This document shows positions 32,829-43,619 of a stretch of 64,000 nucleotides of DNA, one piece after another. Below the pieces are notes generated by a model. It did no database searches, was not told the origin of the DNA, and saw nothing but the letters and a program-made list of their open reading frames with translations. The stretch comes from Azadirachta indica (Eukaryota > Streptophyta > Magnoliopsida > Sapindales > Meliaceae), in contig CM040444.1 in the NCBI GenBank assembly GCA_022749755.1, forward strand, positions 12,796,274-12,860,273, in the 5' to 3' direction. The translations under genes were made by a program, and so were the position numbers. Each line of letters begins with the position of its first letter. Positions within the stretch are counted from its first letter, which is position 1.

Positions 32829-33088
32829 TGCTTGAAGGAAATACAAAAGGGATATTTTGGGGACAGTAGCATCATTAGTATTGTTAGGAATACCAGCAGA
32901 GCATTAAGTGGTGGTGACGGTCTTAGGAATAGGTGACATTGGCAGAGAAGGCAAAAGAGGCGGTACTGTTGGAAAAATTGGAAACTGCAGTAGACGACGA
33001 GCAGATGCTACCCTAACATCCATTGACGATGATAATGTCAAAGCAACAATCAAAGCTATAAGGCGAAACAGTATTTGCTAGAGGTCAT
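32829..33088 (-). pseudogene. Frameshifted copy of the short secreted proline-rich protein
   Basis: The minus-strand ATG at 33088 begins MTSSKYCFAL, matching MASSKNYFAL of the intact gene at 25409. Two extra bases after the tenth codon (TTA-TA-GCTTT versus TTA-GCTTT) shift the frame and bring stops. Further on, in the other frame, the signal-peptide end and the proline-rich body can still be followed (SMDVRVASAR-like, then LPSLPMSPIPK-like), with more damage. The 3' end has lost the family's stop. The flanks match those of 25409, so both arose by one segmental duplication. Confidence 0.8.
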
Positions 33089-33161
33089 ATTCTCGATGAG
33101 ATAAGCAGTTGCTGTGAGTTTATTGAGATTTTGAGTTGTGAAACAAAGAATGAAGTTGGGT

Positions 33162-33175
33162 TTATATATATATAT

Positions 33176-33213
<38 letters not shown>
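33162..33213. repeat. (TA)n-(GATA)n microsatellite
   Basis: TA units pass into about nine GATA units upstream of the frameshifted proline-rich copy, in its former TATA region. Confidence 0.9.
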
Positions 33214-33214
<1 letters not shown>

Positions 33215-33749
33215 TCGCCATAAATTTTGCAGAGACTGAGTGAATCTCAGGTTTGGTCCTTAAAAACATTAATTACTTTCACGATGATCTAGTAGATCTT
33301 CTTTGCATGGAAATCATATCAATAATTATCGAAGTTCGATAAATTATTAATGTACCTAACAAATCATTGCCGATGAAGTGTTAGAAAGCTTCTAAGACCG
33401 AAGACGGTTATTAATGGGTTATGATTTGCCATTGATTAGAATAGTATCTGTTTGGTATTGTTAAATTTTACTTAATTTTGAAAGAAAAATTTTAAAAAGC
33501 GATTGAAAACATTAACTTCGAAGGAAACCACCAATTTTTTCTCATTAATATTTATTTTTTGATTTCAAGATTTATTTGTTCCTGAGTAAAAAATTCAGAC
33601 ATTAACAAAAAATTCAGACATTATTTGTTTTGAAAGTACTTATCTTGCATATTTCTACTTATTTGACTTGTGGTATTTTAAGAGTGTAACATTTGCTTCA
33701 TAAATCTTATTAACAAAAATTTTAATGAAATTTGACAGTAGAAATGAGA
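33214..33749. other. Intergenic, no gene seen
   Basis: AT-rich. About 33330-33375 is related to 25905-25940 (TTAATGTACC and ACAAAT blocks), the end of the shared segmental duplication. Confidence 0.5.
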
Positions 33750-33750
33750 T

Positions 33751-33811
<61 letters not shown>
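33750..33811. repeat. (TA)n-(GA)n microsatellite
   Basis: About 14 TA units followed by about 16 GA units. Incidental frames on the minus strand through it are low-complexity. Confidence 0.9.
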
Positions 33812-33814
<3 letters not shown>

Positions 33815-34075
33815 GGGGCAACATTTGACACATGAATCTTTTAAAAACCTTAATTGAAAACATATATATGATAATAATATAAAAGAAACTACAACGCTCG
33901 CCTGGTGCAAAGCTAAGGCAGCAACATTTAAAGAACGTCAAACACATGAATTATAGCCATTATAAAAGAAACACTGAAAACAAAAACCTTTAACAAAAAT
34001 TTAATTCGTATTCATCAAGCATTTAAAATCCAATTATGAAATGGGAACGAGATGGTATGCATGCACTGTCGTAAT

Positions 34076-34507
34076 TTACGGATTAGCGGTGAAGTGAGAC
34101 GGAATCTCGTTTGGAAGACTTGGGATGGCAGGCAACGTGGGCTTAGGAATCTCAGGAAGATGAGGAAAAGCTGGCAATTCAGGGATCTTGGGCAACTCAG
34201 GTTTGGGAATCACCGGCAATTCAGGCACTTTTGGCAACTCAGGTTTTGGTAGTTCGGGAATTTCAGGCATTTTTGGGAGTTCAGGTTTAGGAATCTCGGG
34301 CAATTCAAGTTTTGGGAGGTGGGGTAGTGGTGGTAATTCGACCTTAGGTAGTGGTGGGAGCTCAGGAAATTTAGGCTCGGGTATTTCTGGCAATGTTGTC
34401 TCCAGAAGATGTCGAGCACCAACCAAATGGATATTGTAGCTCATTGACGGCAAAGTGATTAGCAGAATTGGTAAGATAATGGATGGGATGCAGACAGAAG
34501 TAGCCAT
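34076..34507 (-). CDS. PELPK-type secreted proline-rich protein
   Basis: Intact single-exon gene of 143 residues. The first residues differ ([21 protein letters not shown]), then comes the shared [22 protein letters not shown]. About 18 repeat units follow, then the subfamily end [20 protein letters not shown] and TANP. TATA is on the minus strand at about 34606-34613, 100 bases upstream, inside the conserved block, with a second AACCCAAGCT motif at 34683-34693. Closest in layout to 26836. Predicted secreted wall protein. Confidence 0.9.
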   Translation of the reverse strand: MATSVCIPSIILPILLITLPSMSYNIHLVGARHLLETTLPEIPEPKFPELPPLPKVELPPLPHLPKLELPEIPKPELPKMPEIPELPKPELPKVPELPVIPKPELPKIPELPAFPHLPEIPKPTLPAIPSLPNEIPSHFTANP

Positions 34508-34602
34508 TTTTGGAACTGTTCGACTAAATGAATTAAAGATTAACAGTTCTACGAATAAGTTGAAAAGGAAGCTTGTGCTTGTGTACAGGTTTTATGTGTT
34601 AT

Positions 34603-34693
34603 GGCTTTTTATAGATGTGGGAAGAGGAGAACAGCTTGGGTTGGTAAGACCAGAAGGGAACAAATAGATTAAATAAAAGACAAAAGCTTGGGT
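34603..34693 (-). promoter_or_regulatory. PELPK core promoter, copy at 34.6 kb
   Basis: ACCAACCCAAGCTGTTCTCC block and TATAAAAAGC box, with a second upstream AACCCAAGCT as in the 31.2-kb promoter. Confidence 0.7.
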
Positions 34694-34699
34694 TAGTAG

Positions 34700-35750
34700 G
34701 AATTAAACTACTTGCATTTTGTCTTGTTAGTTCATCCTCTCATCTGCAACATGATAGATTGACAGTTGCCACTATTATTTAATTATTTTTGTACGTGGTT
34801 GCTAGACTTTTATTGTGTGAAACAAGTAAGAGTAGTGTTCCAAAGATTACATGTATATATATTGGTGGATTATGGAAAGCAAAAGGAGAAATTTCTTGCA
34901 TTATTCATCTAATTGGAAGCAATATACATAATATAACGTCACGCTAATAACAAATAGTTAATCATTCTATACATAATATCTATTGTATCCCTACTTTATT
35001 GGAGTACCCTGTTTACCTTGCAAATAAGATTAGTTAAGAATAATAATTTGAATCGTGTTAATAAACTCTAGAATCTCTAGCTTATTGTAAAATTGTTAAT
35101 GGTCAGTTTCTGTTATTTATGATGATGCTTCAATACATATATCTCAGACACTTTTACATCAATCGTCTTTTGTTTCTGCTGTTATCTGAAAATTCAACCC
35201 CTTGTCATCCCTAACATGTTACAAATTACGTATGTAACTCTAACCACTAGCCTGAATGCAAATTCTGTTTTTAATTTATCTTAAACTCCAGGAAATTGGT
35301 TCACAAGTTAAATTAATAATTTGTGGCTAACACAATCTACATGGGCAAACGAATATGTTTCTTGGATTGTTGGCAAATCTTCCTACTAACATATGGTGTT
35401 GCTCACAAGAATATGTTTTATTTATGCTAGCTATATTTTTATATAACCCATGTTGTCGTTGAATTTTGTCCAGAAAGGGTCTATTTAATTTACAGAACAA
35501 CTACTCTAGTCAAAACTGTAATAGTGTAGTTCCTAACGTAAAATTTCTGTCAATTCTTCTTTATTTCTTGTTTAATTTATTCTTTTTTCATCCGAAAGAT
35601 TGAAACCAAGTTTCATTTCTGGTGTAGTCTCCCTCTTAAGCTTTTAATCTTCTCGAGTGATTGACAGTGTCATTTCTGTATAGTTTATACTTTAAGTATT
35701 TAACTTGTTGAACTAATTATGTTTACTTGTATAATTACTAATTTAATCAA
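34700..35750. other. Intergenic, no gene seen
   Basis: The first 300 bases are the family's upstream flank; the remainder is AT-rich unique sequence. Confidence 0.5.
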
Positions 35751-35752
35751 CC

Positions 35753-36142
35753 AATCAACAACAAGTCCTGGAGGCTCCGCAATTGGTGGTAGATTTGACC
35801 AAATTTACTACTAATTCGGAAGTATGCGAAGCTTATACGAAAATCCCAAGGTATGGACTACAATTAAGCGGCCTTGATTTCTGATCAGAAATGTTGGAAG
35901 CTTCGAGGCACTAGAAAAACATAATAATAATGAGGTTTTTTAAAAGGTAGTGCGTAAAATCTCAAAGAAAAAAAATGAATCACTATCTACTCCCATAATT
36001 AGCAAGGATCACCTTGATTAATTCCTTATTTTTCAAGTCATGTTTTGTATCTTGATTCTTATTGTTCGCGTTTGGATTGCTCTTTATACTCCCTTTTAAT
36101 CTCTTTAATAAAATTATTATTACTTTGCTTAAAAAAAAAAAT
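35753..36142 (+). mobile_element. Short LINE-derived element, copy 2, 5'-truncated
   Basis: A diverged copy of the last 380 bases of 31762-32430 (shared GGTAGATTTGACCAAATTTA, AATCTCAAAGAAAAA and TTTAATAAAATTATTATTA), ending in an A-run at about 36131-36141. Target duplication not clear. Confidence 0.65.
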
Positions 36143-38090
36143 AATTTGGTGTAGGTTTTAGTTTTATTTTTTCAAATTGGGTTTAGTATATAGAGCTCCA
36201 AATATATATATATATATATAAGCTTATTAACATCTTTTTATTTCTTTATGTCTATATATGGTATGATGAGGAATATTCACTTTAAAAGCACCAAAAACAT
36301 CCCAAACTCGGGTGATAAAAGGGGAAGAGGAGAAAATACGTAAAACCGCAAACGCATTAACCATTACATAGTTACAACTAAGGATACAATCAATAATAAA
36401 TAGATCATATAATCTGAATACAAGCAAACAATGAATAATAAACCAATACGTACTGCTGGCAAACTAGGCAAATCATTAAACTCAAAATCTATATATTGCA
36501 CTTCTAAAACATGTAAAAAAGTTTCTCAAGGGTGCGAAACTTATTCCAAATGAGTTTAGGGTAGTATTTATAGTAAAAATTGAAAAATTAGTCGTTACTA
36601 GTCATTAAAGGGTCAAGAATTTAAATTTTCGTGCTTATTGGTCAACCAAAGAAGCTTGCTTAATCGATCAAGTGAAAGTTAGAAACCTTAAAATTAAAAT
36701 CCAAAGAAGCTTGCTCGATCGACCAAAGAAACTTGCTTGATCTGTAAGGATCAGTTGACTGACAGGTTAGCTTCGGTTAACTAAGTGATTTGGGTCAGGC
36801 GATCAACTCAAAAATCTTACATTTTACCATCGATTCGGTTGATAGACTAGTCTGATTTGGTCAACCAAATTATATATGCTGGACCAATTCTCTGAATTAG
36901 TTTTTTAGCAATTTTGAAAATTTTATATTTTTATCCATTTTTAACGTTTGAAAAACTTGTATTTTAGTATGATTTTCAAGTTTTAAAAACTTTCAGTTTG
37001 ACTTATAAAAAAATGACTACTTTTCACATATTCAAAATATTCACTTCAAAATGATATAATCATATGAATTTTTGAAAAATTTTAAAAATTATTCGCTTTA
37101 ATAAAAAAATAAATTTAAGTTTTTAAATGCAAATCAATATTCAATTTCAAGGATACATTACAAAATAAAAAATTACATAATTTATATGTTTTCAATTTTT
37201 CAAATCTTCTTTTCAAATTACTCTTGGGGATTCCAATTTTACTCTTCAGGAATGTTTTCATTTTGGATGTTATTTGTATATTCATAATTACATTCCAATT
37301 TTTTGTGTTAGAAGTATAACAATAAATGTTGAAAAAAGAATGTAATTAATTAAAAATACCAATATTTGTTATCATTAAAATAATGGGTTATAAGCCTTAA
37401 GGCTAATACATTTGTGAAAGAATTTAGGTCCATTTAGGTAAATAACTTAAATGCATTTATTTGAGCCTTATTTTTAAATTTAAACTTTTAAATTAGTGTT
37501 AATTCAATATGCAAGTTTTTAAGTCGAGTACCAATTTAACATATTAATATTAGAGCACGCTTTACCTTATAATTTTATATTTGAATTTTTCGAAAATTAA
37601 AAGTTAATTAGATATACTATTTGGATTCAGGAAGATAAACACGTCTCTTCAACTTTCACCTTTTATGTAACGTACATGGTAATTTAACGTAACTCTCGTT
37701 CTATTTTGTTTTCCTCATCTCTATTAAAAAAAAAAAAAGGTGAAATAGCTACCTTTTTCGAATACTTACCAGTCATTTAATTGCAATCTTTACAATATGA
37801 TATATTTTTATTTGAATTATGATAATCTTAAGATTGATACCGATACGAAGAAGCAGACAACATTGAATTATAACTTCAACTCAGTATATATCAAAATTCA
37901 GTACAACATAAGAGAAATTTAATACAAGCAACAAACCAATAGAGCCAAGCTCAGGCAGTAACATTCGGCCAACATAAATTACACACATAATCTGCCTGTC
38001 GAAAAGGAAAGATTTTAGATACCAAGACTACTGTATGAAAGTTCACATGCTTAAATAAAATCAGATGATGGAATTTAAGCAAGAGCCAGT
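36143..38090. other. Intergenic region
   Basis: No gene seen. 36640-36745 repeats an imprecise CCAAAGAAGCTTGCTYGATC motif three times in a stretch that looks like old LTR or satellite sequence. (TA)n lies at about 36204-36220. The rest is AT-rich. Confidence 0.4.
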
Positions 38091-38098
38091 ATGATTAT

Positions 38099-38479
38099 TT
38101 AAGGACTAGTGGTTGAGTGAGACGGGATATCCTTAGGTAAACTTGGGATGGCCGGCAACGTGGGCTTCGGAAACTCAGGAAGGTGAGGAAAGGCTGGCAA
38201 TTCAGGCACTTTAGGCAGCTCAGGTTTCGGAATCTCGGGCAATTCAGGTAGTTTCGGCAACTCAGGCTTTGGAATCTCGGGCAAATGAAGTTTTGGTAAT
38301 GTTGGCAGTTCAACCTTAGGCAATGGCGGTAGCTCAGGCAGTTCGGGCTTAGGTGTTTCTGGCAATGTTGTCTCCATAAGATGACGAGCACCAGCCAAAT
38401 TAATATTAGTGCTCATTGATGACAAAGTGATCAGCAGAAGTGGTAATAAGATAAAGGATGGAAAAGAGAGAGAAACCAT
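38099..38479 (-). CDS. PELPK-type secreted proline-rich protein
   Basis: Intact single-exon gene of 126 residues from the ATG at 38479 (MVSLSFPSFILLPLLLITLSS). An upstream in-frame ATG at 38551 exists, but it would put 24 polar residues before the signal peptide and would leave only about 20 bases to the TATA box, whereas 38479 gives the family's usual ~95. The mature part: GARHLMETTLPETPKPELPELP, about 15 units including THLPE-like variants, then [20 protein letters not shown] and a TTSP end. More diverged than the copies to its left. Confidence 0.88.
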   Translation of the reverse strand: MVSLSFPSFILLPLLLITLSSMSTNINLAGARHLMETTLPETPKPELPELPPLPKVELPTLPKLHLPEIPKPELPKLPELPEIPKPELPKVPELPAFPHLPEFPKPTLPAIPSLPKDIPSHSTTSP

Positions 38480-38570
38480 AGTTTGAAGAGGTTGAAGATG
38501 AGATTCTGCCTTACCAATCAATATAAAAAGATGGTGAAGTGTTTTATGCATTGCTTTCAGTGTGCTTTAG

Positions 38571-38662
38571 GGTTTTATAGACGTGAGAAGTGGAGAATAG
38601 GAGACTATTCTGTTTGGTTGGTAAAGCCACGAGGAATAAATAAACAATATAAGCTCTTGGGT
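38571..38662 (-). promoter_or_regulatory. PELPK core promoter, copy at 38.6 kb
   Basis: CTATAAAACCC box on the minus strand (about 38573-38581) and a degraded ACCAACC(AAAC) block, with AACCCAAGAG further upstream near 38651. The most diverged promoter of the set. Confidence 0.55.
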
Positions 38663-39012
38663 TAGTGAGAAATTTGTGTCTTATTGGTTCAACTTCTCAA
38701 CTGTATTTGCTGGTTTCCAGGAATTCATCTTGTCAATAGTAATAGTTTTGTTTTCATGATCTCATCATAAGCTGAGCTGTTGAATAGATTATGCCAGTAG
38801 GCAGTTGCACACCATATTTTTTAACTGCAAAGTTCTATTCATCTTGCTTTTAGCTCCCAAATGAGAATGAAATTCTTCACATGGTTCTCTTTGTTACATT
38901 AATATATACACTATATCGTTGTACTCGGTGAAGATTCGGAAGTTTTTGATTTAAAACTATAATTTATATGCCAAGAGCCCATGTGTCAGGCCTCATTTTA
39001 ATTGTTGAATAC

Positions 39013-39749
39013 GAAAATTAAAACATACCTCCCATAAAGTTTGGGAAACCCACAAATAAGTAGAAAATTCGAAGAAACTCACATATACTTCCTTTGAATC
39101 ATTAGTTGATCATCCACTTTTGATAAAAAAATTAAAATGCCATTAAAATTTAACTTTAAGAAGAAAAAAAATAAGAAATTAAATAATTAAAAAATTTTCA
39201 AAAATTTTTTAATTATTGATTGAAATTTTTTAAAATATTTGGAATAATTTGTCAAAATCTTTTACAATATTTGAATAATGTATATATATCCTAAATATAA
39301 ATAAAAATTAATGAAATAAAAAATTAATAAATTAATAATATATTAATAAATATTCATATTATCCATGTGATAAAAAATAATAATATTATTTATTTAATTA
39401 ATATATTTTACATAAATATATTGTATTTTATCAAATTTTAGAAATTTATTATTTGTTATTCTAATAACTATTATTATATTGGAGTATAATTGTCATATTA
39501 GAAATATTTTTCAAAGTTCTAAGACTAATAATGGTATTAGAATAAATCTTTAAATTAAAAGGAATTTTATTAAAAAAAATAATAATTATCATGTTTTTGA
39601 AAAATATCATTATTTTACTAAAATGCTCATAGATTTAATAGTCAAGTATGATCTATTAATCGTCCAATAGAGGTATGTGTATATTTTCCTAAACTTTTCA
39701 TTTGTACGTGAGTTTCTCAAAATATCAGGCCAGGTACATGTTAATTTTC
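39013..39749. mobile_element. Foldback element, AT-rich
   Basis: Terminal inverted repeats: GAAAATTAAAACATACCT on the left, the reverse complement of GAAAATTAACATGTACCT on the right. The inversion continues, imperfectly, for about 200 bases each side (for example GAAACTCACATA against its inverted partner at about 39700). No coding sequence. No clear target duplication, so the superfamily is uncertain; Mutator-like is likely by similarity of style to 567-1765. Confidence 0.55.
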
Positions 39750-40168
39750 CTTGTCGATTGTTACTTGCACCTCATTTTCAACAGCACAATTAAAGAAAAC
39801 ATGAGGAGTTAATAGCTATTTATTAGAGCATAAGTTCCCCAGACTCTTTCTTTCATTTTTAAATTAAATAATATAATGCACAATTAATACTGATTAAAAG
39901 TTATTACATGTATATGAGATTGTGATAGCTGAATTGGCTCTGGCCGAACTGATTGTCAAAATCTTGATTTTGGCTAGAAGAGTGCTTGATAGTGTTTCGT
40001 AGCTGAATTAGTTAATGCATAACGTTGTTTCCATCTCAGAACGCTCAACTGAAAGTTATTTTTGGAAAGGAAAGTTATTGATACGTAAAAAATTGGGAAC
40101 CATTAATAGATTATGATACGTGAACGTAATACAATCGAGAGGTTGAACTAACAATACGTAAGTTTCTT

Positions 40169-40262
40169 ACCAACCCAAGCTCTTATTAATTTATGCATCT
40201 TTTTGAGTCATACCAACCCAAGCTTGGAACGCTATCTTCTCCACATCCCACATCTATAAAGG
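40169..40262 (+). promoter_or_regulatory. PELPK core promoter with doubled motif
   Basis: ACCAACCCAAGCT occurs twice, at 40169-40181 and 40212-40224, then TATAAAGG at 40255-40262. Confidence 0.75.
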
Positions 40263-40386
40263 CCCAGAAACACATGAAGACAATGAACAAAAACACTTGG
40301 ATTTTCTTCAATTTATTGATAACAAACACTAGCTCATCCCGATCACCTTGAAAGCCCTTCTTGCCAATTGTCTCAAGGTTCAAAGA

Positions 40387-40821
40387 ATGGCCCATTTTTC
40401 TGCCCGATCATTAATCTTGCCATTGCTGCTAGTCACTTTCTTGTCAATGAGCTACAATGTTAATGCGGCGGACGCTCGCCATCTTTTGGAGATAGCTTTG
40501 CCAGAAGTTCCCAAGCCTGAATTGCCTAAGGTTGAATTACCAACATTGCCAAAACCTGAGTTACCCCAGCTTCCAAAGACTGAGCTACCCAAAAAACTTG
40601 AGGTTCCCGCGATTCCGGAGCCTGAAATACCGGAAGTCCCTGAGATTCCAGATATTCCACAACCTGAGATACCTGAATTTCCAGAAATTCCGGAACCTGA
40701 ACTGCCAAACATTCCTGAAATGCCTTCTTTCCCTAGTGTTCCTGAGCTTCCAAAGGCCACATTGCCTGCCAAGCCTAGTCTTCCTAAAGAAATCCCAACT
40801 TACTCAACCACTAACCCTTAA
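40387..40821 (+). CDS. PELPK-type secreted proline-rich protein, acidic variant
   Basis: Intact single-exon gene of 144 residues from the ATG at 40387 (MAHFSARSLILPLLLVTFLS); an in-frame ATG 39 bases upstream is less likely because it precedes the signal peptide with charged residues. DARHLLEIALPEVPKPELP follows. The repeats are less regular and more acidic than elsewhere: many PEIPEVPEIPDIPQPEIPEF units with Glu in place of Lys, so this product should be more negative. It ends LPKATLPAKPSLPKEIPTYS. It is the only right-hand copy on the plus strand and is the most diverged, suggesting the oldest split or a different role. Confidence 0.9.
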   Translation: MAHFSARSLILPLLLVTFLSMSYNVNAADARHLLEIALPEVPKPELPKVELPTLPKPELPQLPKTELPKKLEVPAIPEPEIPEVPEIPDIPQPEIPEFPEIPEPELPNIPEMPSFPSVPELPKATLPAKPSLPKEIPTYSTTNP

Positions 40822-41495
40822 GTCGCTACATTGCTCAGTTCCTCGGTCCTATGTCATAATTGGAATTGAAATGCCGTTCTTGTTGAGTCTTTTAATTTCT
40901 TTTTAATAGAATACGATTCATGTATTTAATGTTCTTCAGATGTTGCTGCCTGATCATTTGCTTGGCTCCGTTTGGTTGTTGTATTTACCCTCAGTATTTC
41001 ATATTATATTATTACTGATATCTTGTGTTGATCAGTTGAGGTTCATAATTTCATGTGTATCATGTTGCTCTGTCATACTCCATTAACTTGGGAATTTATG
41101 TAGAACAATGTGCACTAGAATATAACTATTGTCTTGAATTATCCTTCAAACACACAGCAAATGATATCAAGATATCACTAATTAAAACAGTATAGAGCAT
41201 TGTTTGAAGAAACTTTGAAAAGAGAGAAGCGATATTTTTCATTAATTACTCAAAGAATATTATGATTTATAGAAGAAAATCAAAGATAAATTTAAAATTA
41301 TACAAATGCATGATTTTGGTTTTCATAAAACATTTGACTGATTTATTACATAATATCATTTGGATTTAATTCAAATTCTTGTTATATAAATTCGTCTAAA
41401 AATAATTTTCTTAAATTTGCGTGGGTTCTTTTCGGTATCTTCAATTAATTCTTATTATTTTTTATGCGGTTCACATTTTAAATCAATTACTTAAA

Positions 41496-42330
41496 AGGTG
41501 TTATACTTTACCTCTCTAGATTTATGGGAAAGTCAATATACCTTGAGTTTTAAAAAAGATGAAATACTCCTTATGTTTTAGGAAGAGTGAAAACACCCTC
41601 GAAATTATTATTTATATTTTAATTTGAATATTTTACCTCCCATTATTAAAAATATATATTATTTTTATTTTTTATTTTTATAATAATCAATATAATATTA
41701 TTGTAATATTTAAATTTAAAAACTATAATAATATTTGACCCTTAATTATTTCTTTCAATCAAAATTTATAACCAAATATTTATAATATCTAATTATATAT
41801 AATTTCTAAAAATATATTATATTATTAAAATAATTTATTTAAAAATTATGTATAATTAATTATAAAATTTTTTATAATGTAAAATTTGCTGTCAAAATTT
41901 CTTAAATGTAATTTTAAAATTTTTACATAATTATACATAATTTTGACAATATTAATAATACATAATTTTTAAAATAAATTATTTTAACAATATGATATAT
42001 TTAAAAAAATATATAATTAAATATTATATAAATTTTATAGTAGTTTGGAAGGAAACAAATAATTAAGAGTTAAAATATTATTATAATTTTTAAATTTAAA
42101 TGTCCGAATAAAATTATATTAACTATTATAAAATAAAAAATAAAAATATATAATTATTTTATATATTTTTAATAGTGAAGGAGTAAAATAATTAAATTAA
42201 AATATAAATAGTAATTTTAAACGGATATCTTACCTTTTTTTTAAATTCAGAAAAGTATATTGCCGTTTTAAAAACCTTAGAGAAGTATATAAACTTTTTC
42301 TAAAAATCAGAAAATAAAATATAACATCTC
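41496..42330. mobile_element. Foldback Mutator-like element
   Basis: Two long inverted arms of about 400 bases each meet near 41900 (for example AATAATTTATTTAAAAATTATGT at about 41838 and its inverted partner near 41950-41980). Ends AGGTGTTATA and TATAACATCTC. Flanked by the near-perfect direct repeat ATTA(C/T)TTAAA at 41486-41495 and 42331-42340. Extremely AT-rich, with no coding sequence. Confidence 0.65.
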
Positions 42331-42980
42331 ATTATTTAAATTGGCTTAAAATTCAGATTACGAGGTTCCGAATAACCCTACAAGAAGATCAGGTGAACAT
42401 TGAAAATCAGTATGAGTGAAAAATTAGCTAAGTTGTTGCTTGAAGAACAGATTATTTATGACTCGTACATCACAAATAATATTAAATATTTTAAAATGTA
42501 TTTTTAAAAAATGCATTTTACTAATTCCGTGAAAGTTTAAAATATATAACTAATTGTCTTAAAAATAGTTAAACTTTTCATTATTCAAAATGAATCCCAC
42601 TCCACTTGTTAAGTTACTACTTCATCTTTTATTAGTTCGCTCCATACAAAATTTCTATTAATTACTTCTGCAATTTTTTTTTTTTAATTTTCTCCCAACA
42701 TTTGTAAGTGGCTAGTGAGTAGAGTTAGAATAACAAGTCACGATTATTGGTTGACGTAATGAAAAGTTACGAGTACTAACAATTTAAAATCTTTTGATAG
42801 CTAATCAGTTAACGAGTATCTAACAATTAAATTTCAAGCCGGAAATTGTTTTTGTTTCCAATCAGGAAACAAACAAATAACGTAAACTCCAAGCAATCAT
42901 TAAGCTCTAATATATTCTGATCATGAATAATTTGCAGGACGCGTTTTCTTCTTTTCCTTTCCTTTCCAAAGTCAGAAGCA

Positions 42981-43605
42981 ATGCTCAGAAATTGTCGAAC
43001 GTTGTTAGCCGAGAGGGCCAGAGATGTCGCAGAAGAGTACTTCAAGCATCAAAACATAAAGATGGCCACGAGGGCTCTCAGAAAAGCCAAGAAAATCGAC
43101 CCACAACTCCCCAACATCCAAGAATAACATCACCGCTTACAAAGTGCACAAATTAGCAGAGAAGAAATCTACATGGTATGATCTCCTAGGCATTAACGAT
43201 CCTGAAGTTGATGCCAGCGTTATCAGGAATCAGTACAAGAGATTGGCCCTGATGTTGCATCCTGACAAAAACCCTTCTGTTGCAGCCGATGGTGCTTTCA
43301 AGCTCATTCAGTCAGCCGCTGACGTTTTGACAGATCCTCAAAAGAGACAAGCTTACAACAATCAGTTGACTTGCAATAATTATCAAAAGTTTTCAAGAGA
43401 TGGAATCCACGAAGAATTCAAATTCAACGTGGAAGTGGAAATGGAAAATCGGGATGGTAATAGAAAGATTGTAATTACAAGAAAGCAGGGTGAAGACAAG
43501 CACGTGCGCGTGCTACAACTTGGGCCTGCCAAGTATAGCAGCGTTACTCTTGGTTGTGGTTTTGCAGCAGGTTTGCTTTTGGTTATCTTTTTGTTAAGAT
43601 ATTGA
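42981..43605 (+). pseudogene. J-domain (DnaJ) co-chaperone gene with a frameshift
   Basis: From the ATG at 42981 the first 48 codons match the N-terminal helices of plant J proteins (AERARDVAEEYFKHQN, then RKAKKIDPQLPNIQE) and stop at TAA 43125-43127. One frame over, starting at the same point, the protein continues: NNITAYKVHKLAEKK, WYDLLGI, the J domain with the catalytic HPD in LMLHPDKNPS (about 43180-43370), then a short middle region and a C-terminal hydrophobic segment (GCGFAAGLLLVIFLLRY) that looks like a tail anchor. A single indel near 43120 separates the halves. With that indel the shorter frame (ATG 43144, 153 residues) could still make a J domain plus anchor. The family stimulates Hsp70 ATPase; here probably at a membrane facing the cytosol. 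Pseudogene or sequencing error cannot be told apart. Confidence 0.75.
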
Positions 43606-43619
43606 TGCAATTTCAAAAA

